A DNA stretch of 64,000 bases from JBGTIS01 sp041745535 (GCA_041745535.1 JBGTIS010000063.1:14293-78292), one strand, 5' to 3'. Shown: positions 1 through 8,920, numbered from the stretch's first letter. Notes: generated by a model from the sequence alone, not told the origin. Made by a program: numbers and translations.

Positions 1-426
1 GCGGTGGCTTTACCCAATAATTTGTTATATGCCGTGCAGGTAGACCAAGATATCAATTGCCGAACGGTAGGCCGTTGCAGTTACGCGGCGCCTATCGACC
101 GTGAATTGGGCGACATGATACCCCGTAAACTCATCACCAAAGAAGGTTGTAAAATTATGGACAGTGAAAGAATTCCGCTGGAAAACGATTTGGGCCGTCA
201 TTTTCTCTATATCCGGTACAATGCCGACTTAAGCCAGCAGGGGATTGATGCGATGGGAGTATACCACGTTAATGCGGCACACGTACGGCAAATGGATTCA
301 GTAAAATACCTGCATGAGTTGCAGGAAGTAGGCGCCGCCGCGGCCAGACAGGTTTCTCTGAAACATTTTGGTGTTTTCGCGCCAGAACCACACAAGAGTA
401 ACCCTGCTTCGGAAGCAACAATATAA
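1..426 (+). CDS. Patatin-like phospholipase, C-terminal part (gene starts before the window)
   Basis: The reading frame is open from the first base, so only the last ~141 residues are present. The motif CRTVGRCSYAAPIDRELGD followed by FLYIRYNADLSQQGIDAMGV and MDSVKYLHELQEVG matches, from memory, the C-terminal region of bacterial patatin-like acyl hydrolases. These use a Ser-Asp dyad to cleave membrane lipids; the catalytic GxSxG and DGG segments must lie upstream and cannot be checked here. The gene ends 13 bp before a SLOG-like gene on the same strand, suggesting one transcript. The family call is fairly secure; the physiological role is unknown. Confidence 0.75.
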   Translation, partial: AVALPNNLLYAVQVDQDINCRTVGRCSYAAPIDRELGDMIPRKLITKEGCKIMDSERIPLENDLGRHFLYIRYNADLSQQGIDAMGVYHVNAAHVRQMDSVKYLHELQEVGAAAARQVSLKHFGVFAPEPHKSNPASEATI

Positions 427-439
427 AAAAATTAAGCCT

Positions 440-1027
440 ATGCACTGCCTGTTGTTTACCGGCCATATGATTGACAAGCCAGACCGGAAAAAGCCACGGT
501 TTCTGCCAGATAAAGAAGAGAAGGCACGGGCGGCTATCCGGGAGATGGTGATGAAGGAAAAAGATCGGATCAATGGCGACATAATGGGCATCGCCGGTGG
601 TGCCTGTGGCGGCGATATTCTGTTTCATGAAATCTGTAAAGAATTGGGTATTCCTACCCTGATGTACCTGGCCCTGCCCCGTGCCCAGTTTTTGGCCGAA
701 TCGGTTCAGTTTGCAGGCGACAGCTGGGTAGCTCGCTTTGATAATTTATACCAGGAGAAAAACGAAAAGGAACTACGGGTGCTAACCGATACCCGGCAAC
801 TTCCGGTTGAGGTACAGCAATCGGACTATACTGTTTGGGAACGCGCCAACCTTTGGATGTTATACGATGCACTGGCGTACGGGGCTTCGCATATGACACT
901 GATTGCCTTATGGGACGAGCAGGCCGGGGATAAATCGGGCGGTACCGAACATATGGTACAGGTAGCCAAAGAGAGCGGTGGCCGCACCATTATCATCAAT
1001 ACGCGGCAGTTATTTGATCTACAGTAA
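440..1027 (+). CDS. SLOG/Rossmann-like nucleotide-binding domain protein
   Basis: This is a 195-residue cytosolic protein without signal peptide or membrane segment. The chosen start is ATG 440; a longer in-frame start at 368 would overlap the patatin gene by about 60 bases. The N-terminal FTGHMIDKPDR and the glycine-rich GIAGGACGGDILFHE (about residues 50-64), followed by a helix and a strand ending in ALP, resemble the nucleotide-binding loop of SLOG (SMF/DprA-LOG) domains. The same module is found, as I recall, attached to TRAFs-binding and patatin proteins. SLOG domains in several bacterial conflict systems bind nucleotide-derived signals, so a sensor role for the upstream patatin is an inference. 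No catalytic activity can be read from the sequence. Confidence 0.55.
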   Translation: MHCLLFTGHMIDKPDRKKPRFLPDKEEKARAAIREMVMKEKDRINGDIMGIAGGACGGDILFHEICKELGIPTLMYLALPRAQFLAESVQFAGDSWVARFDNLYQEKNEKELRVLTDTRQLPVEVQQSDYTVWERANLWMLYDALAYGASHMTLIALWDEQAGDKSGGTEHMVQVAKESGGRTIIINTRQLFDLQ

Positions 1028-1053
1028 ATGGCTTCTGTTTTATGATGTATTCC

Positions 1054-1941
1054 TTATACTTTTAACTTATTTCTTCTAATCAAAAAATCGCGCAATGCCT
1101 GATCCAGTGGCTGGTCCAGGCTGATCAGGCGATAGGATATCTGGCGGTCGAGCAGGTTGGTACGGATTGCTTTCAGGTAATTGTCCAGCTTTTCCTGATA
1201 TGCCTTACGGGCTTGCTGGCTGTCGATCCGAATGGTTTCGCCGGTTTCCAGGTCTTCCAGAGTCGTGTACCCTTTGTAATCAAGCTCCAGTTCGTTTTTG
1301 CCCATCAGGTGAAAAACAATTACTTCGTGTTTCATGGCATTCAGCGCCTCTAATAATCGCATGATTTCCTGGTTTTGTTCATACAGGTCAGTTACCACAA
1401 TCAGCAATTCTCTTATCCGCGAACCGGCATAAATTTCCTGATATTGCATAGGTTCAGTAAATTTTCCGGCCGGATGGATCTGTTCTAATTGATAAAAGAA
1501 ACGGGCCAGGTGTTGGTAATCCTGCCGGGGGGCCATCGAGAACAATCCTCCGTTCTGAAACACATACAAACCGACCGCGTCGCTTTGCAGATGCGCCAGA
1601 TAGGCCAGAGCCGCTACCAGATACCGGGCATACTGAATTTTGGAAATGGTTCCATCTTCATGGTTCATGGAAGCGCTGGCATCTATAAGAAACCTAACGG
1701 CAATGCTGGTATCAACTTCCGATTCACGAACGTAATACCGGTCGGAACGGGCATACATTTTCCAGTCCAGCATGCGGAGGTCATCACCCGGCTGATAGCT
1801 CCGGTACTGACTGAATTCCATGCCCGGCCCTTTGATGCGGCTGTGGTTGATGCCACTCATAAAGCCATCGATGGCAGTTTTGGCCGCCAGCGACAGGTCT
1901 TTTATTTGCATCAATACTTTCGGGTCCAATAGTTCACTCAT
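1054..1941 (-). CDS. DUF58 domain protein (MoxR partner)
   Basis: The 295-residue protein has the DUF58 signature GPGMEFSQYRSYQPGDD near residues 38-54 and DLRMLDWKMYARSD just after, followed by a von Willebrand A-like core with a MIDAS-like strand (FLIDASASM, about residues 86-94). It lacks the N-terminal membrane helices of longer DUF58 proteins and is probably cytosolic or peripheral. It lies 139 bp downstream of the MoxR ATPase on the same strand, the usual pairing, in which MoxR is thought to act as a chaperone for metal-binding VWA proteins. The particular substrate of this pair is unknown. Confidence 0.85.
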   Translation of the reverse strand: MSELLDPKVLMQIKDLSLAAKTAIDGFMSGINHSRIKGPGMEFSQYRSYQPGDDLRMLDWKMYARSDRYYVRESEVDTSIAVRFLIDASASMNHEDGTISKIQYARYLVAALAYLAHLQSDAVGLYVFQNGGLFSMAPRQDYQHLARFFYQLEQIHPAGKFTEPMQYQEIYAGSRIRELLIVVTDLYEQNQEIMRLLEALNAMKHEVIVFHLMGKNELELDYKGYTTLEDLETGETIRIDSQQARKAYQEKLDNYLKAIRTNLLDRQISYRLISLDQPLDQALRDFLIRRNKLKV

Positions 1942-2080
1942 AGTAATATTGCCGTTATGAATTCAGAGTAAGCAGGCCAGCGCGTCTTGTCTTTGAATGT
2001 TCCGGAAGAAAGTCAGGATTCCTCGTTCCTCGGAATAACACCTGATTTTTGTAATAAATTCTACCCAAACAATTCACGTT

Positions 2081-3127
2081 TTACTTAATTGGAGTTTTGG
2101 GTCTTTCTGTTACCTTGATCAAATGTGTTGTGACCATATCGGTGGTTACTTTTTCGGCATCGGCTTTAAAGTTCATCAGCACCCGGTGGCGCAGCACAGG
2201 AAAGGCCATGGCCTGAATATCATCCATAATCACGGCATATCGTCCTTTCAGCAGGGCCCGGGCTTTGGCGGTAAGAATCAATGCCTGCCCGGCCCGCGGA
2301 CCGGCGCCCCAGCGTACCCATTCTTTTACATAATCTACCGTAGTGGCATCCGGTCGGGTGGCCCGCACCAGTTTGCTTACATAAACCACCAGCTCGTCGT
2401 TAATGTGCACCTGTCGTACCAGCGATTGCAGTTGCTGAATTTCGGCAGCGTCCAGCACCGGTTCAACCGTAGTTTTTCTGATGCCGGTGGTATAACTTAA
2501 AATCTGAATTTCTTCCTGCTCGGTGGGATAATCGATTTTTACATACAGCAGAAACCGGTCGAGCTGCGCTTCGGGCAATGGATAGGTACCTGCCTGTTCT
2601 ATGGGATTCTGAGTGGCTAAAATAAAAAAGGGACGATCCAGGGAATAAGTTTGTCCGCCATAGGTAATTTCAAACTCCTGCATGGCTTCCAGCAGGGCCG
2701 ACTGCGTTTTGGGAGGCGTGCGGTTAATCTCATCGGCCAGAATGATGTTGGCAAACAGCGGACCTTTGTTGAACTTGAAAAATCGTTTGCCGGTGGTATG
2801 GTCTTCCTCCAGAATTTCAGTGCCTACAATATCGGTGGGCATCAGGTCGGGCGTAAACTGAATGCGGTGGAACGACAGGCGCAACGCCTGCGACAGGGTG
2901 CGTACCATCAGGGTTTTGGCCAGGCCGGGCACGCCTTCCAGCAGACAATGACCACCCGCCAGCAGCGCTACCAGAATTTCTTCCAGAATAATATCCTGCC
3001 CTACGATTACTTTCTGAATTTCGCTTTTTAACCGCGGAAGCTTGTTTAATAAATCAGTCAGGTTTTTTTCTGTAATATCCAACTTGTTCTTTTTAGTAAA
3101 AATGTTAAAAAGTTGTATTCGGAACAA
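2081..3127 (-). CDS. MoxR family AAA+ ATPase
   Basis: A 348-residue AAA+ ATPase with Walker A GVPGLAKT near residue 65, Walker B ILADEINR near residue 130, and the sensor region FFILATQNPIEQAGTYPLPEAQ typical of MoxR (quoted in part: ATQNPIEQAGTYPLPEAQ). The only plausible in-frame start is TTG at 3127; no ATG is available before the conserved core, so the true start may be slightly different. It is transcribed away from the DUF4159 gene, whose start is only 44 bp away, so the promoters overlap. It is predicted to be a cytosolic chaperone-type ATPase acting with the downstream DUF58 protein. Confidence 0.92.
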   Translation of the reverse strand: MFRIQLFNIFTKKNKLDITEKNLTDLLNKLPRLKSEIQKVIVGQDIILEEILVALLAGGHCLLEGVPGLAKTLMVRTLSQALRLSFHRIQFTPDLMPTDIVGTEILEEDHTTGKRFFKFNKGPLFANIILADEINRTPPKTQSALLEAMQEFEITYGGQTYSLDRPFFILATQNPIEQAGTYPLPEAQLDRFLLYVKIDYPTEQEEIQILSYTTGIRKTTVEPVLDAAEIQQLQSLVRQVHINDELVVYVSKLVRATRPDATTVDYVKEWVRWGAGPRAGQALILTAKARALLKGRYAVIMDDIQAMAFPVLRHRVLMNFKADAEKVTTDMVTTHLIKVTERPKTPIK

Positions 3128-3171
3128 TAAACTTAGTAGATTGTTATCAATATCGCATATACATTGGCAGC

Positions 3172-3801
3172 ATGGCAGGAGGAAAATTTACATTTACCCG
3201 TTTGCGTTACCGCTCCGGCGACTGGGATACCGACCAGCGGATGCCTGCCAATATCCTGAATTCATTGCTGGAATATACCACCATTCCGATCGATACCGAG
3301 GAAAGAATTATTGATCTGAGCAGCGACGACCTGTTCAGTGCGCCTTTCTGTTACCTCAGTGGGCACAAACTGGTACAGTTTGACGCGAAGGAAGGCGCTA
3401 ATTTCAAAAAGTACGTGCAAAACGGTGGCTTTGTGTTTGTGGACGATTGCAACCACGATATTGATGGCCTGTTTGCCCGCTCGTTCGAAGCACAGATGGA
3501 GCAACTGTTTGGTCCGAAAGCGCTTAAAAAAATCCCCAATAATCATCCCATTTACAGTTCCTTTTTTACGTTTGAAGACGGTCCGCCCACTACTTCCTTT
3601 GAGCTGAATGGCTGGGGCGACGACCTGGTACACGAATATCTGAAAGCCATCGAGATCAATGGCCGCATAGGGGTGTTGTACAGCAACAAAGATTATGGCT
3701 GCGAGTGGGATTATGATTTCCGCAACAAACGGTTTCTGGCCGAAGACAACACCAAATTCGGCGTAAATATTATTCTTTATGCCCTGGGAGTAGGGGCTTA
3801 G
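3172..3801 (+). CDS. DUF4159 domain protein
   Basis: The 209-residue protein begins FTFTRLRYRSGDWDTDQRMP and contains the core GGFVFVDDCNH, both typical of DUF4159, a family with a glutamine-amidotransferase-like fold and no assigned reaction. There is no clear signal peptide, although many relatives are longer and exported, so this may be a stand-alone domain. It is divergent from the MoxR/DUF58 pair and shares a 44-bp intergenic region with it. Co-occurrence of DUF4159 with MoxR and DUF58 is common in Bacteroidota, so these three probably form one functional module. Confidence 0.82.
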   Translation: MAGGKFTFTRLRYRSGDWDTDQRMPANILNSLLEYTTIPIDTEERIIDLSSDDLFSAPFCYLSGHKLVQFDAKEGANFKKYVQNGGFVFVDDCNHDIDGLFARSFEAQMEQLFGPKALKKIPNNHPIYSSFFTFEDGPPTTSFELNGWGDDLVHEYLKAIEINGRIGVLYSNKDYGCEWDYDFRNKRFLAEDNTKFGVNIILYALGVGA

Positions 3802-3856
3802 TTAACGGTTAACGTGATTTTAATAAATGGTTGCCTGAAACCGGTTTGTTTTGTCA

Positions 3857-4543
3857 CTAAGGGGTGGGTTTGATTAATTCATTGATTATCAGGCTCCCTA
3901 TTTCAGCAATGTCAGACATTGCGGGAGCGGTATATAGCGCTGTATTGCATTCTTTTAATTTTTTCAAAGCTTCATCCTGTGTACTGGCTGCAATGATGTT
4001 CTGTCTGTGTTTTGAACCCTCGGGTGTAAACAGCCTTCTGTGAAGTTCAGCTACAACCATTACACAGGGAGCTTTGTCAGGCGCAAGCTCACCATGATCC
4101 AGGGATAGTTTATGTAAAAGGTCTTTTTCCACAATGTGATGTACTTCAGGGGTTGCTTTTTCATACCAGTCATGGGCGATTTTATACAGGTCAGTGAGCC
4201 TTACCTGACCATTATGTCCCCCAGTCCTTTTATCCATAAACGCTCTGATTAAATATTCAGGAAGTTCATCCGGAGATCGCCCTTCAATATGCCGCCTGAA
4301 TGAACGTATTCTCGAAAGGGTAGAAAAAGTATCGTTCATTCTTAATCCAAACCTTATTTTTCCGGTAGGTATTCGCAAAGTTCCTAATAGGTCTGGTTGA
4401 GCACGTAATTTTGGGGCGATCAGGCTCAGGTCACGATAAGCGCCGATTAGCCAATGCTGGTTTGCGGAGGTGTATACCTGCTTACCATCCACGACCCCGG
4501 TTTTGCAGTTTTGTTGAATACTTTTATAGATATTATTTGCCAT
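3857..4543 (-). CDS. Unknown protein with HNH-nuclease-like motif
   Basis: I do not recognise a named family for this 228-residue protein. It has no signal peptide or membrane segment. Its most striking part is residues ~130-185: VHHIVEKDLL, then a CVMVVAELHRRLFTPEG segment ending in KHR. A paired His before Ile/Val followed by a second His in a helix is reminiscent of the beta-beta-alpha-metal fold of HNH/Endo VII nucleases, but the middle Asn is not obvious, so this is a suggestion only. It is the last gene of a three-gene minus-strand unit, 23 bp after the alpha/beta hydrolase. It could equally be a structural or immunity-like partner of the two lipases. Confidence 0.45.
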   Translation of the reverse strand: MANNIYKSIQQNCKTGVVDGKQVYTSANQHWLIGAYRDLSLIAPKLRAQPDLLGTLRIPTGKIRFGLRMNDTFSTLSRIRSFRRHIEGRSPDELPEYLIRAFMDKRTGGHNGQVRLTDLYKIAHDWYEKATPEVHHIVEKDLLHKLSLDHGELAPDKAPCVMVVAELHRRLFTPEGSKHRQNIIAASTQDEALKKLKECNTALYTAPAMSDIAEIGSLIINELIKPTP

Positions 4544-4566
4544 GGTTTAACATTAATTTAGTGTGG

Positions 4567-5853
4567 TTATCCATCAGGGGTCAGTACACCATCACGCGGT
4601 GTGGTGGCCAGGATGTCGGTAGGGGGTCGGGGTGTGGGTGGAGTGCCCTCTAAAATGGCTTTTACTTTCAGTACCACAATATCGCCGGTAATAAAATACC
4701 GGTGCCGGTTGGCCCACTTTTTAAAAGCCAGGTCCCCTTTCGCCAATAATTTAAGCAGGGCTTTCAGGCCGGGTTTCAGGTGAATGTAGTTAAAGTTTTT
4801 TTTCAGCTTTTCAATAAAAATAAGGGCCGAAGGATCGGGTTCCGGTAAGGCCGATCGGCCGGGTTTGAGCTCACTTTTCAACGTGGCGTCTTCTGCCAGT
4901 TGGTTGATATTATACAGATTGAATTTACTGAAAGTGGTAACGTCGGTATCAGCACCCCATGCGCCTAAAATATGATACACCGTCATGAATTTTTTACGTG
5001 CAGTTGGGAAATCCAGGCCTGCTTGTTTCCATTTTTCTTTCTCTGTTTTGTAATGGTTTCGGCTGATCAGGTATTTGGAAGAAAGATACAGCAGGAAGTC
5101 GTGGTCGTCATAAAAAATATGCAATTGGCTTCCCAGGTCATCCAGCAGCGTAAAGTTGTACAACCGTTCTTTGGGGTTTCCATGCCGGTTGGGCACCAGA
5201 ATGCCATTGCTGTTAATAGCAGTGTTGATGCAGCCCCTGGGCACATCGGGCGCCATTAAAAAGATCTGGTCAAAAATTTTCCTTTCTGCTTGGGGAAGCT
5301 GCTGGAAACCGGGCGTACTGATAAACCCATTCAGGAGCTGATGACCGAATGAATGCACCAGCAGATGCAACCGGGATCCTTTTTGCGCCAGTTTTTCTGA
5401 GAGCTGTTTGAAAAAGGGAAAATGCTGGAACAGTTCCTGTCCATAGGTATTGGCACGATCGTCTATTTTTTTGCGAAAACCATGCGAAGGCCAGGAAAAG
5501 AAGATGATTTTACCAATGGTGGTCTGGTAATCTGCCACATATTTCTGATGGACCTGTTCCAGCAGTTCCAGTTTGAGTTTGGGAAAAGCATCATAGCCAT
5601 GAATGTACAACATCACGTCTCTTTTTCCTTGGGGAAGTTGTTCTACATGGCTGCTGATCCCTCCGGTAAAGGTATTGATATCTACCGCATTGATAGACAG
5701 ACGTTGGTTTCGGTTATTGATGGGATACAGGCCGAAGTGCATGATGTTCCTGTCAGCCAGTTTTTTGTTATCGGTATCCAACTCCGGACGGGCCTGTCCT
5801 GGCTTAAATTCAATCGCCCGGTTAGAAAGCACATAATGAAATGGGTTGCTCAT
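4567..5853 (-). CDS. Alpha/beta hydrolase (DUF900-like lipase/esterase)
   Basis: The 428-residue protein has the alpha/beta-hydrolase oxyanion strand VMLYIHGYDA (about residue 80), a central FFSWPSHG strand, and the nucleophile elbow LVHSFGHQLL with the presumed catalytic Ser near residue 168. This order and spacing resemble DUF900-type hydrolases. The segment FLMAPDVPR probably supplies the acid and FYDDHDFLLYLS the late-strand region. No signal peptide is visible. The C-terminus is low-complexity, Pro/Thr-rich. It sits between a membrane patatin and a small HNH-like gene, all on one strand with short gaps. The substrate is unknown; lipid or acyl-ester hydrolysis is inferred from the fold and the neighbour. 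Confidence 0.75.
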   Translation of the reverse strand: MSNPFHYVLSNRAIEFKPGQARPELDTDNKKLADRNIMHFGLYPINNRNQRLSINAVDINTFTGGISSHVEQLPQGKRDVMLYIHGYDAFPKLKLELLEQVHQKYVADYQTTIGKIIFFSWPSHGFRKKIDDRANTYGQELFQHFPFFKQLSEKLAQKGSRLHLLVHSFGHQLLNGFISTPGFQQLPQAERKIFDQIFLMAPDVPRGCINTAINSNGILVPNRHGNPKERLYNFTLLDDLGSQLHIFYDDHDFLLYLSSKYLISRNHYKTEKEKWKQAGLDFPTARKKFMTVYHILGAWGADTDVTTFSKFNLYNINQLAEDATLKSELKPGRSALPEPDPSALIFIEKLKKNFNYIHLKPGLKALLKLLAKGDLAFKKWANRHRYFITGDIVVLKVKAILEGTPPTPRPPTDILATTPRDGVLTPDG

Positions 5854-5936
5854 GGTGATTGGTTTAAAATTTATTCAATATTTACCAATGGGAATGTCAT
5901 CAGACCGGCAAATGTGCGGTTCTGTTTCGTTCCCGG

Positions 5937-8033
5937 TTATTTGTGTGTAATACGGCTATCGATAGCTGTATTTTTTTCCCATGGTGCCAGTAGCGCCACA
6001 ATATGTTGATAGCCTTCAGCCTCCTTTTGCTTTTCCAGATCACTTTCTATGCAGTTGATGGCGGCTTCCGATAAATACCAGTTTACAGGTACTTCGTTTC
6101 CCCGGTCCAGCACAAACCGGGTATTGTATTGCCCCAGCGTATCGGTAGGGATGCCTTCTTCTTCCAGCATCAGTTCTAGGAGGCCGTTGCTGTGCGAGTT
6201 CCTTGCCGTGCGGGTTTTTAAAAGCGTGCGGATCGGGTCAATCAACTCATTGTTGGTAACCAGAGGCGCATAGGCTTCCGTGTCCGGAAAAGCCCGGATC
6301 ACGATAAAACGCACCTGGAAATATTTTTCTTTAATCAGGGTATCGGTTTTGATCTGGTTGTAAATATCCAGCGCGGTATACAGCCCCGAATTTTCGTAGT
6401 ACCCGCCATCCACCACATGTCCCCAAACCTGATGGTCGTCCTTTATCAGCCGGCTGGACGGGGTAATGTAAGGAAACCTGGCGGAGCTGGAAATGGCTTC
6501 ACTCATTTTAAACTGGCTGGCCAACTGAGGCTCTGACAATAAGTCTATCACATCGGTATGCCGGGTATTGTCGAACCTGGGATAGCTGATCACAGCCCTT
6601 TTGCCAGATTCCATATGGGTGGTATTCAATACCATCAAAGGAGTTTTATATAGGGCTTTTCCTTTGGGATGCCATATTTCGGTAAACTCCCTGTCGAAGT
6701 AGTTGAATGGCTCACTCAGGTTGCTCCAGGGTGTTTCCCAGGCCCGTTCCAGGTATTTCGCTCTGCTCCACGAAGGAATGCTCCAGGGTATAAATTTCTG
6801 AAACAGATCGGGGTATACCAGGGCGGCCGTTACATGCGACAAATAATCTTCTTTCAAAAAAGTTTTTATCCTGGCGGTAAAACCAACGGTATCTTCCGGT
6901 TTATTTTTTGAGGACACATAATAATGGTCATACAAACAGGTGAAAACCCCCGACCCCAAAGAACCGCCTGATACGCTGGAAATAGCCAATACATGTTCGC
7001 CAAAGTGCTGGTTTTTGTCCTGCATCTGGCTCAATGTTCTGCCCACCCAGTAGCCCGACCGGCTGGCACCTCCTTCGGCAGTAATGATAAAAACCGGATA
7101 CCGGCTGCCTTTATGCAGACCAGGATTCTCCTCCATTCTGGATAAGGCCCATTCGTGGAAATAAGTTGAATAAGTAGGCCGCTCAGGAATGGTAAAGTTG
7201 TGGGAGGGTATCACCGAATTGCAATTCCAGTTAAAAGCGCCCCAGGTGATGCTTAACAATACGGTGGTCAGCAGCAATGGCAGATAGGTAAATTTGTCGA
7301 AAAATATGAGCAACACCCCCAGGCTGGTCCAGCCCGCCAGGGCGGAGAGGATCACCCCCAGGGCAGTAAGGATAATGGGTGCCTGATACGGTGCGATCAG
7401 AATGATGACAAAAATGAGTACAAACAACAATGACATGCCCACAATGGGTAGCCATTGGTTTTTTAATTCTCCTAAAGTAAGCTCATAACTATCAGGTTGG
7501 AGGGGCACCACCTTCGTGATTTTTTGTAAAGCTTTTCCCTTCGGTTCAACTTTTTTTAGCAGGTTTCTTCTGAAAATGGTAAAAACAAAAAAAGCCAGTC
7601 CCAACAGGATGGTAACCACATAATATATGGTATAAGGGTTGTGCGCGTTGAACAGCGCTACCAGAAAAATAAGGTAAGGAAACAAACCAAACACACGGGG
7701 CAGGTACTTTTGTATCCACAGGCTGTTTGCTTTGTTGAAATAGAGTATATCGCTAAAATGAAGCAGTACCCTTGCGCCGTGCCAGTTAATACCTCCCCAC
7801 CAGAAAAGAAAGAAAAATAAGAGAATGGAAGTCCAGACCTCATACCGCGTATCGATACCCACACTGCGGATCACATCTATCCCGGGCGGAGCTATCCAGA
7901 GGGCAACGATGCCAATGAGCAACATAATTACAATAAACCAACAATGCCGCAGCACGTTGTAAAAATCTACCAACCAGGAAAAGAGTCTGATTACCTGTTT
8001 TTCTCCATCTATTTTTAAGCTGCTTTCATTCAT
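5937..8033 (-). CDS. Membrane-anchored patatin-like phospholipase
   Basis: The protein has 698 residues. The N-terminal ~280 residues contain about six to seven hydrophobic segments (for example WFIVIMLLIGIVALWIA near residue 32), so it is an inner-membrane protein. The C-terminal half is a patatin/cPLA2-like domain: glycine-rich oxyanion loop AEGGASRSGYW, nucleophile motif SSVSGGSLGSG and catalytic Asp in VDGGYYENSGL. All elements of a Ser-Asp dyad enzyme appear intact. It is the first gene of a unit with an alpha/beta hydrolase (83 bp downstream) and an HNH-like protein. The role is not known; a toxin, defence effector or lipid-remodelling enzyme are all possible. Confidence 0.85.
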   Translation of the reverse strand: MNESSLKIDGEKQVIRLFSWLVDFYNVLRHCWFIVIMLLIGIVALWIAPPGIDVIRSVGIDTRYEVWTSILLFFFLFWWGGINWHGARVLLHFSDILYFNKANSLWIQKYLPRVFGLFPYLIFLVALFNAHNPYTIYYVVTILLGLAFFVFTIFRRNLLKKVEPKGKALQKITKVVPLQPDSYELTLGELKNQWLPIVGMSLLFVLIFVIILIAPYQAPIILTALGVILSALAGWTSLGVLLIFFDKFTYLPLLLTTVLLSITWGAFNWNCNSVIPSHNFTIPERPTYSTYFHEWALSRMEENPGLHKGSRYPVFIITAEGGASRSGYWVGRTLSQMQDKNQHFGEHVLAISSVSGGSLGSGVFTCLYDHYYVSSKNKPEDTVGFTARIKTFLKEDYLSHVTAALVYPDLFQKFIPWSIPSWSRAKYLERAWETPWSNLSEPFNYFDREFTEIWHPKGKALYKTPLMVLNTTHMESGKRAVISYPRFDNTRHTDVIDLLSEPQLASQFKMSEAISSSARFPYITPSSRLIKDDHQVWGHVVDGGYYENSGLYTALDIYNQIKTDTLIKEKYFQVRFIVIRAFPDTEAYAPLVTNNELIDPIRTLLKTRTARNSHSNGLLELMLEEEGIPTDTLGQYNTRFVLDRGNEVPVNWYLSEAAINCIESDLEKQKEAEGYQHIVALLAPWEKNTAIDSRITHK

Positions 8034-8157
8034 GGCCGAACGTTTTGGTACAATAAAAAGCTATTATACAAGATTAGTAAGGTCCGGCCTGCCCAAAGTA
8101 ACCATTCTTTTCCAGGAATTTTTTACAGTAGATGCTTGCTTTCCCACAAAACAAGTA

Positions 8158-8556
8158 TATGGCGTACGCACCGATATTATTGAGGCGCTTAAAAAACTCA
8201 ATATTCCCAACTTACGCTAGCCGGGGGGCTGCTTTGCCGATACCTATCACTGGAAAGATGGCATTGGTCCGCAGGAAGACCGCCCTGAAATCGTAAACCA
8301 GTGGTGGGGTGGGGTAACGGAAGACAATAGCTTCGGTACACATAATTTTCTGAACCTCCGCGAAGAATTAGGGGCCGAACCGTATCTGGCAGGTAATGTG
8401 GGCAGCGGTACGGTAAAAAAACTGGGTGCCGGTAAAGGTAGGTATGTGCGCGCCGCTTCAAACGAAGAATACGGTTTACACGAAGCACCCCTGATATTTG
8501 AAAATGGAGATCCAATCGCTGACATGCTGTATACCAGTAACTTTGCGTTTTTCTGA
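8158..8556 (+). pseudogene. GH51 alpha-L-arabinofuranosidase relic
   Basis: The translation YGVRTDIIEALKKLNIPNLR, then after a TAG stop (8218-8220) PGGCFADTYHWKDGIGP and AEPYLAGNVGSGTV, is a typical GH51 N-terminal catalytic-domain stretch. The stop replaces the invariant Trp of LRWPGGCFAD, consistent with a TGG to TAG change. The normal N-terminus is absent, and after about 8412 the GH51 similarity ends and the same frame runs into unrelated sequence until a TGA at 8554-8556. Less than a fifth of a normal ~500-residue enzyme remains. The relic shows that the lineage once carried an arabinose-releasing enzyme here. Confidence 0.8.
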
Positions 8557-8825
8557 CCAGGGTACAGGTGAAAAGTACAGCACATAATGATCTGGATGGT
8601 GCCTGGTTCAGGACCTTTGAATACAACCGATGGGAATACTGGGCATCCAATGCGGATGCCGGCTGGGGTGCCTGGGGAACCCTTACCGGGTGAATTTCAA
8701 AGCATTCTAAAGACGATGCAGGTGGAGGATATTTTATGATACCGCTGGTCTGTTATCCCTACATCCTGTTCTTTGGGTTCAATGGCTACCAACCATCGGT
8801 CAGAAATACAGACAATAGACATTGA
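8425..8825 (+). pseudogene. Unidentified gene relic, frameshifted and with internal stop
   Basis: Translation gives a protein-like series: GRYVRAASNEEYGLHEAPL and DPIADMLYTSNFAFF in the frame of the GH51 relic; then, after a shift near 8553, VKSTAHNDLDGAWFRTFEYN, WEYWASNADAGWGAWGTLTG, a TGA at 8691-8693, and GGGYFMIPLVCYPYILFFG up to a TGA at 8823. The second stop again falls where a Trp would be plausible. The Trp- and Tyr-rich composition looks like a real enzyme or carbohydrate-active protein, but I cannot name the family. It lies 95 bp before an FAD-dependent oxidoreductase and might once have been its operon partner. Confidence 0.6.
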
Positions 8826-8920
8826 AAAAACCTGCTTAAGGCATTAATGATTAATTTATCACTCAGTAAATCCTTAATATTGCTTCATCCAACTTATTAC
8901 AACAAAATAAATTCGCGATC

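Noticed and set aside
8032..8220. A 62-codon plus-strand frame starting opposite the membrane patatin start
   Set aside because: Only its last ~20 codons resemble protein (GH51); the first part is the upstream region of the divergent gene, so it is treated as part of the GH51 relic.
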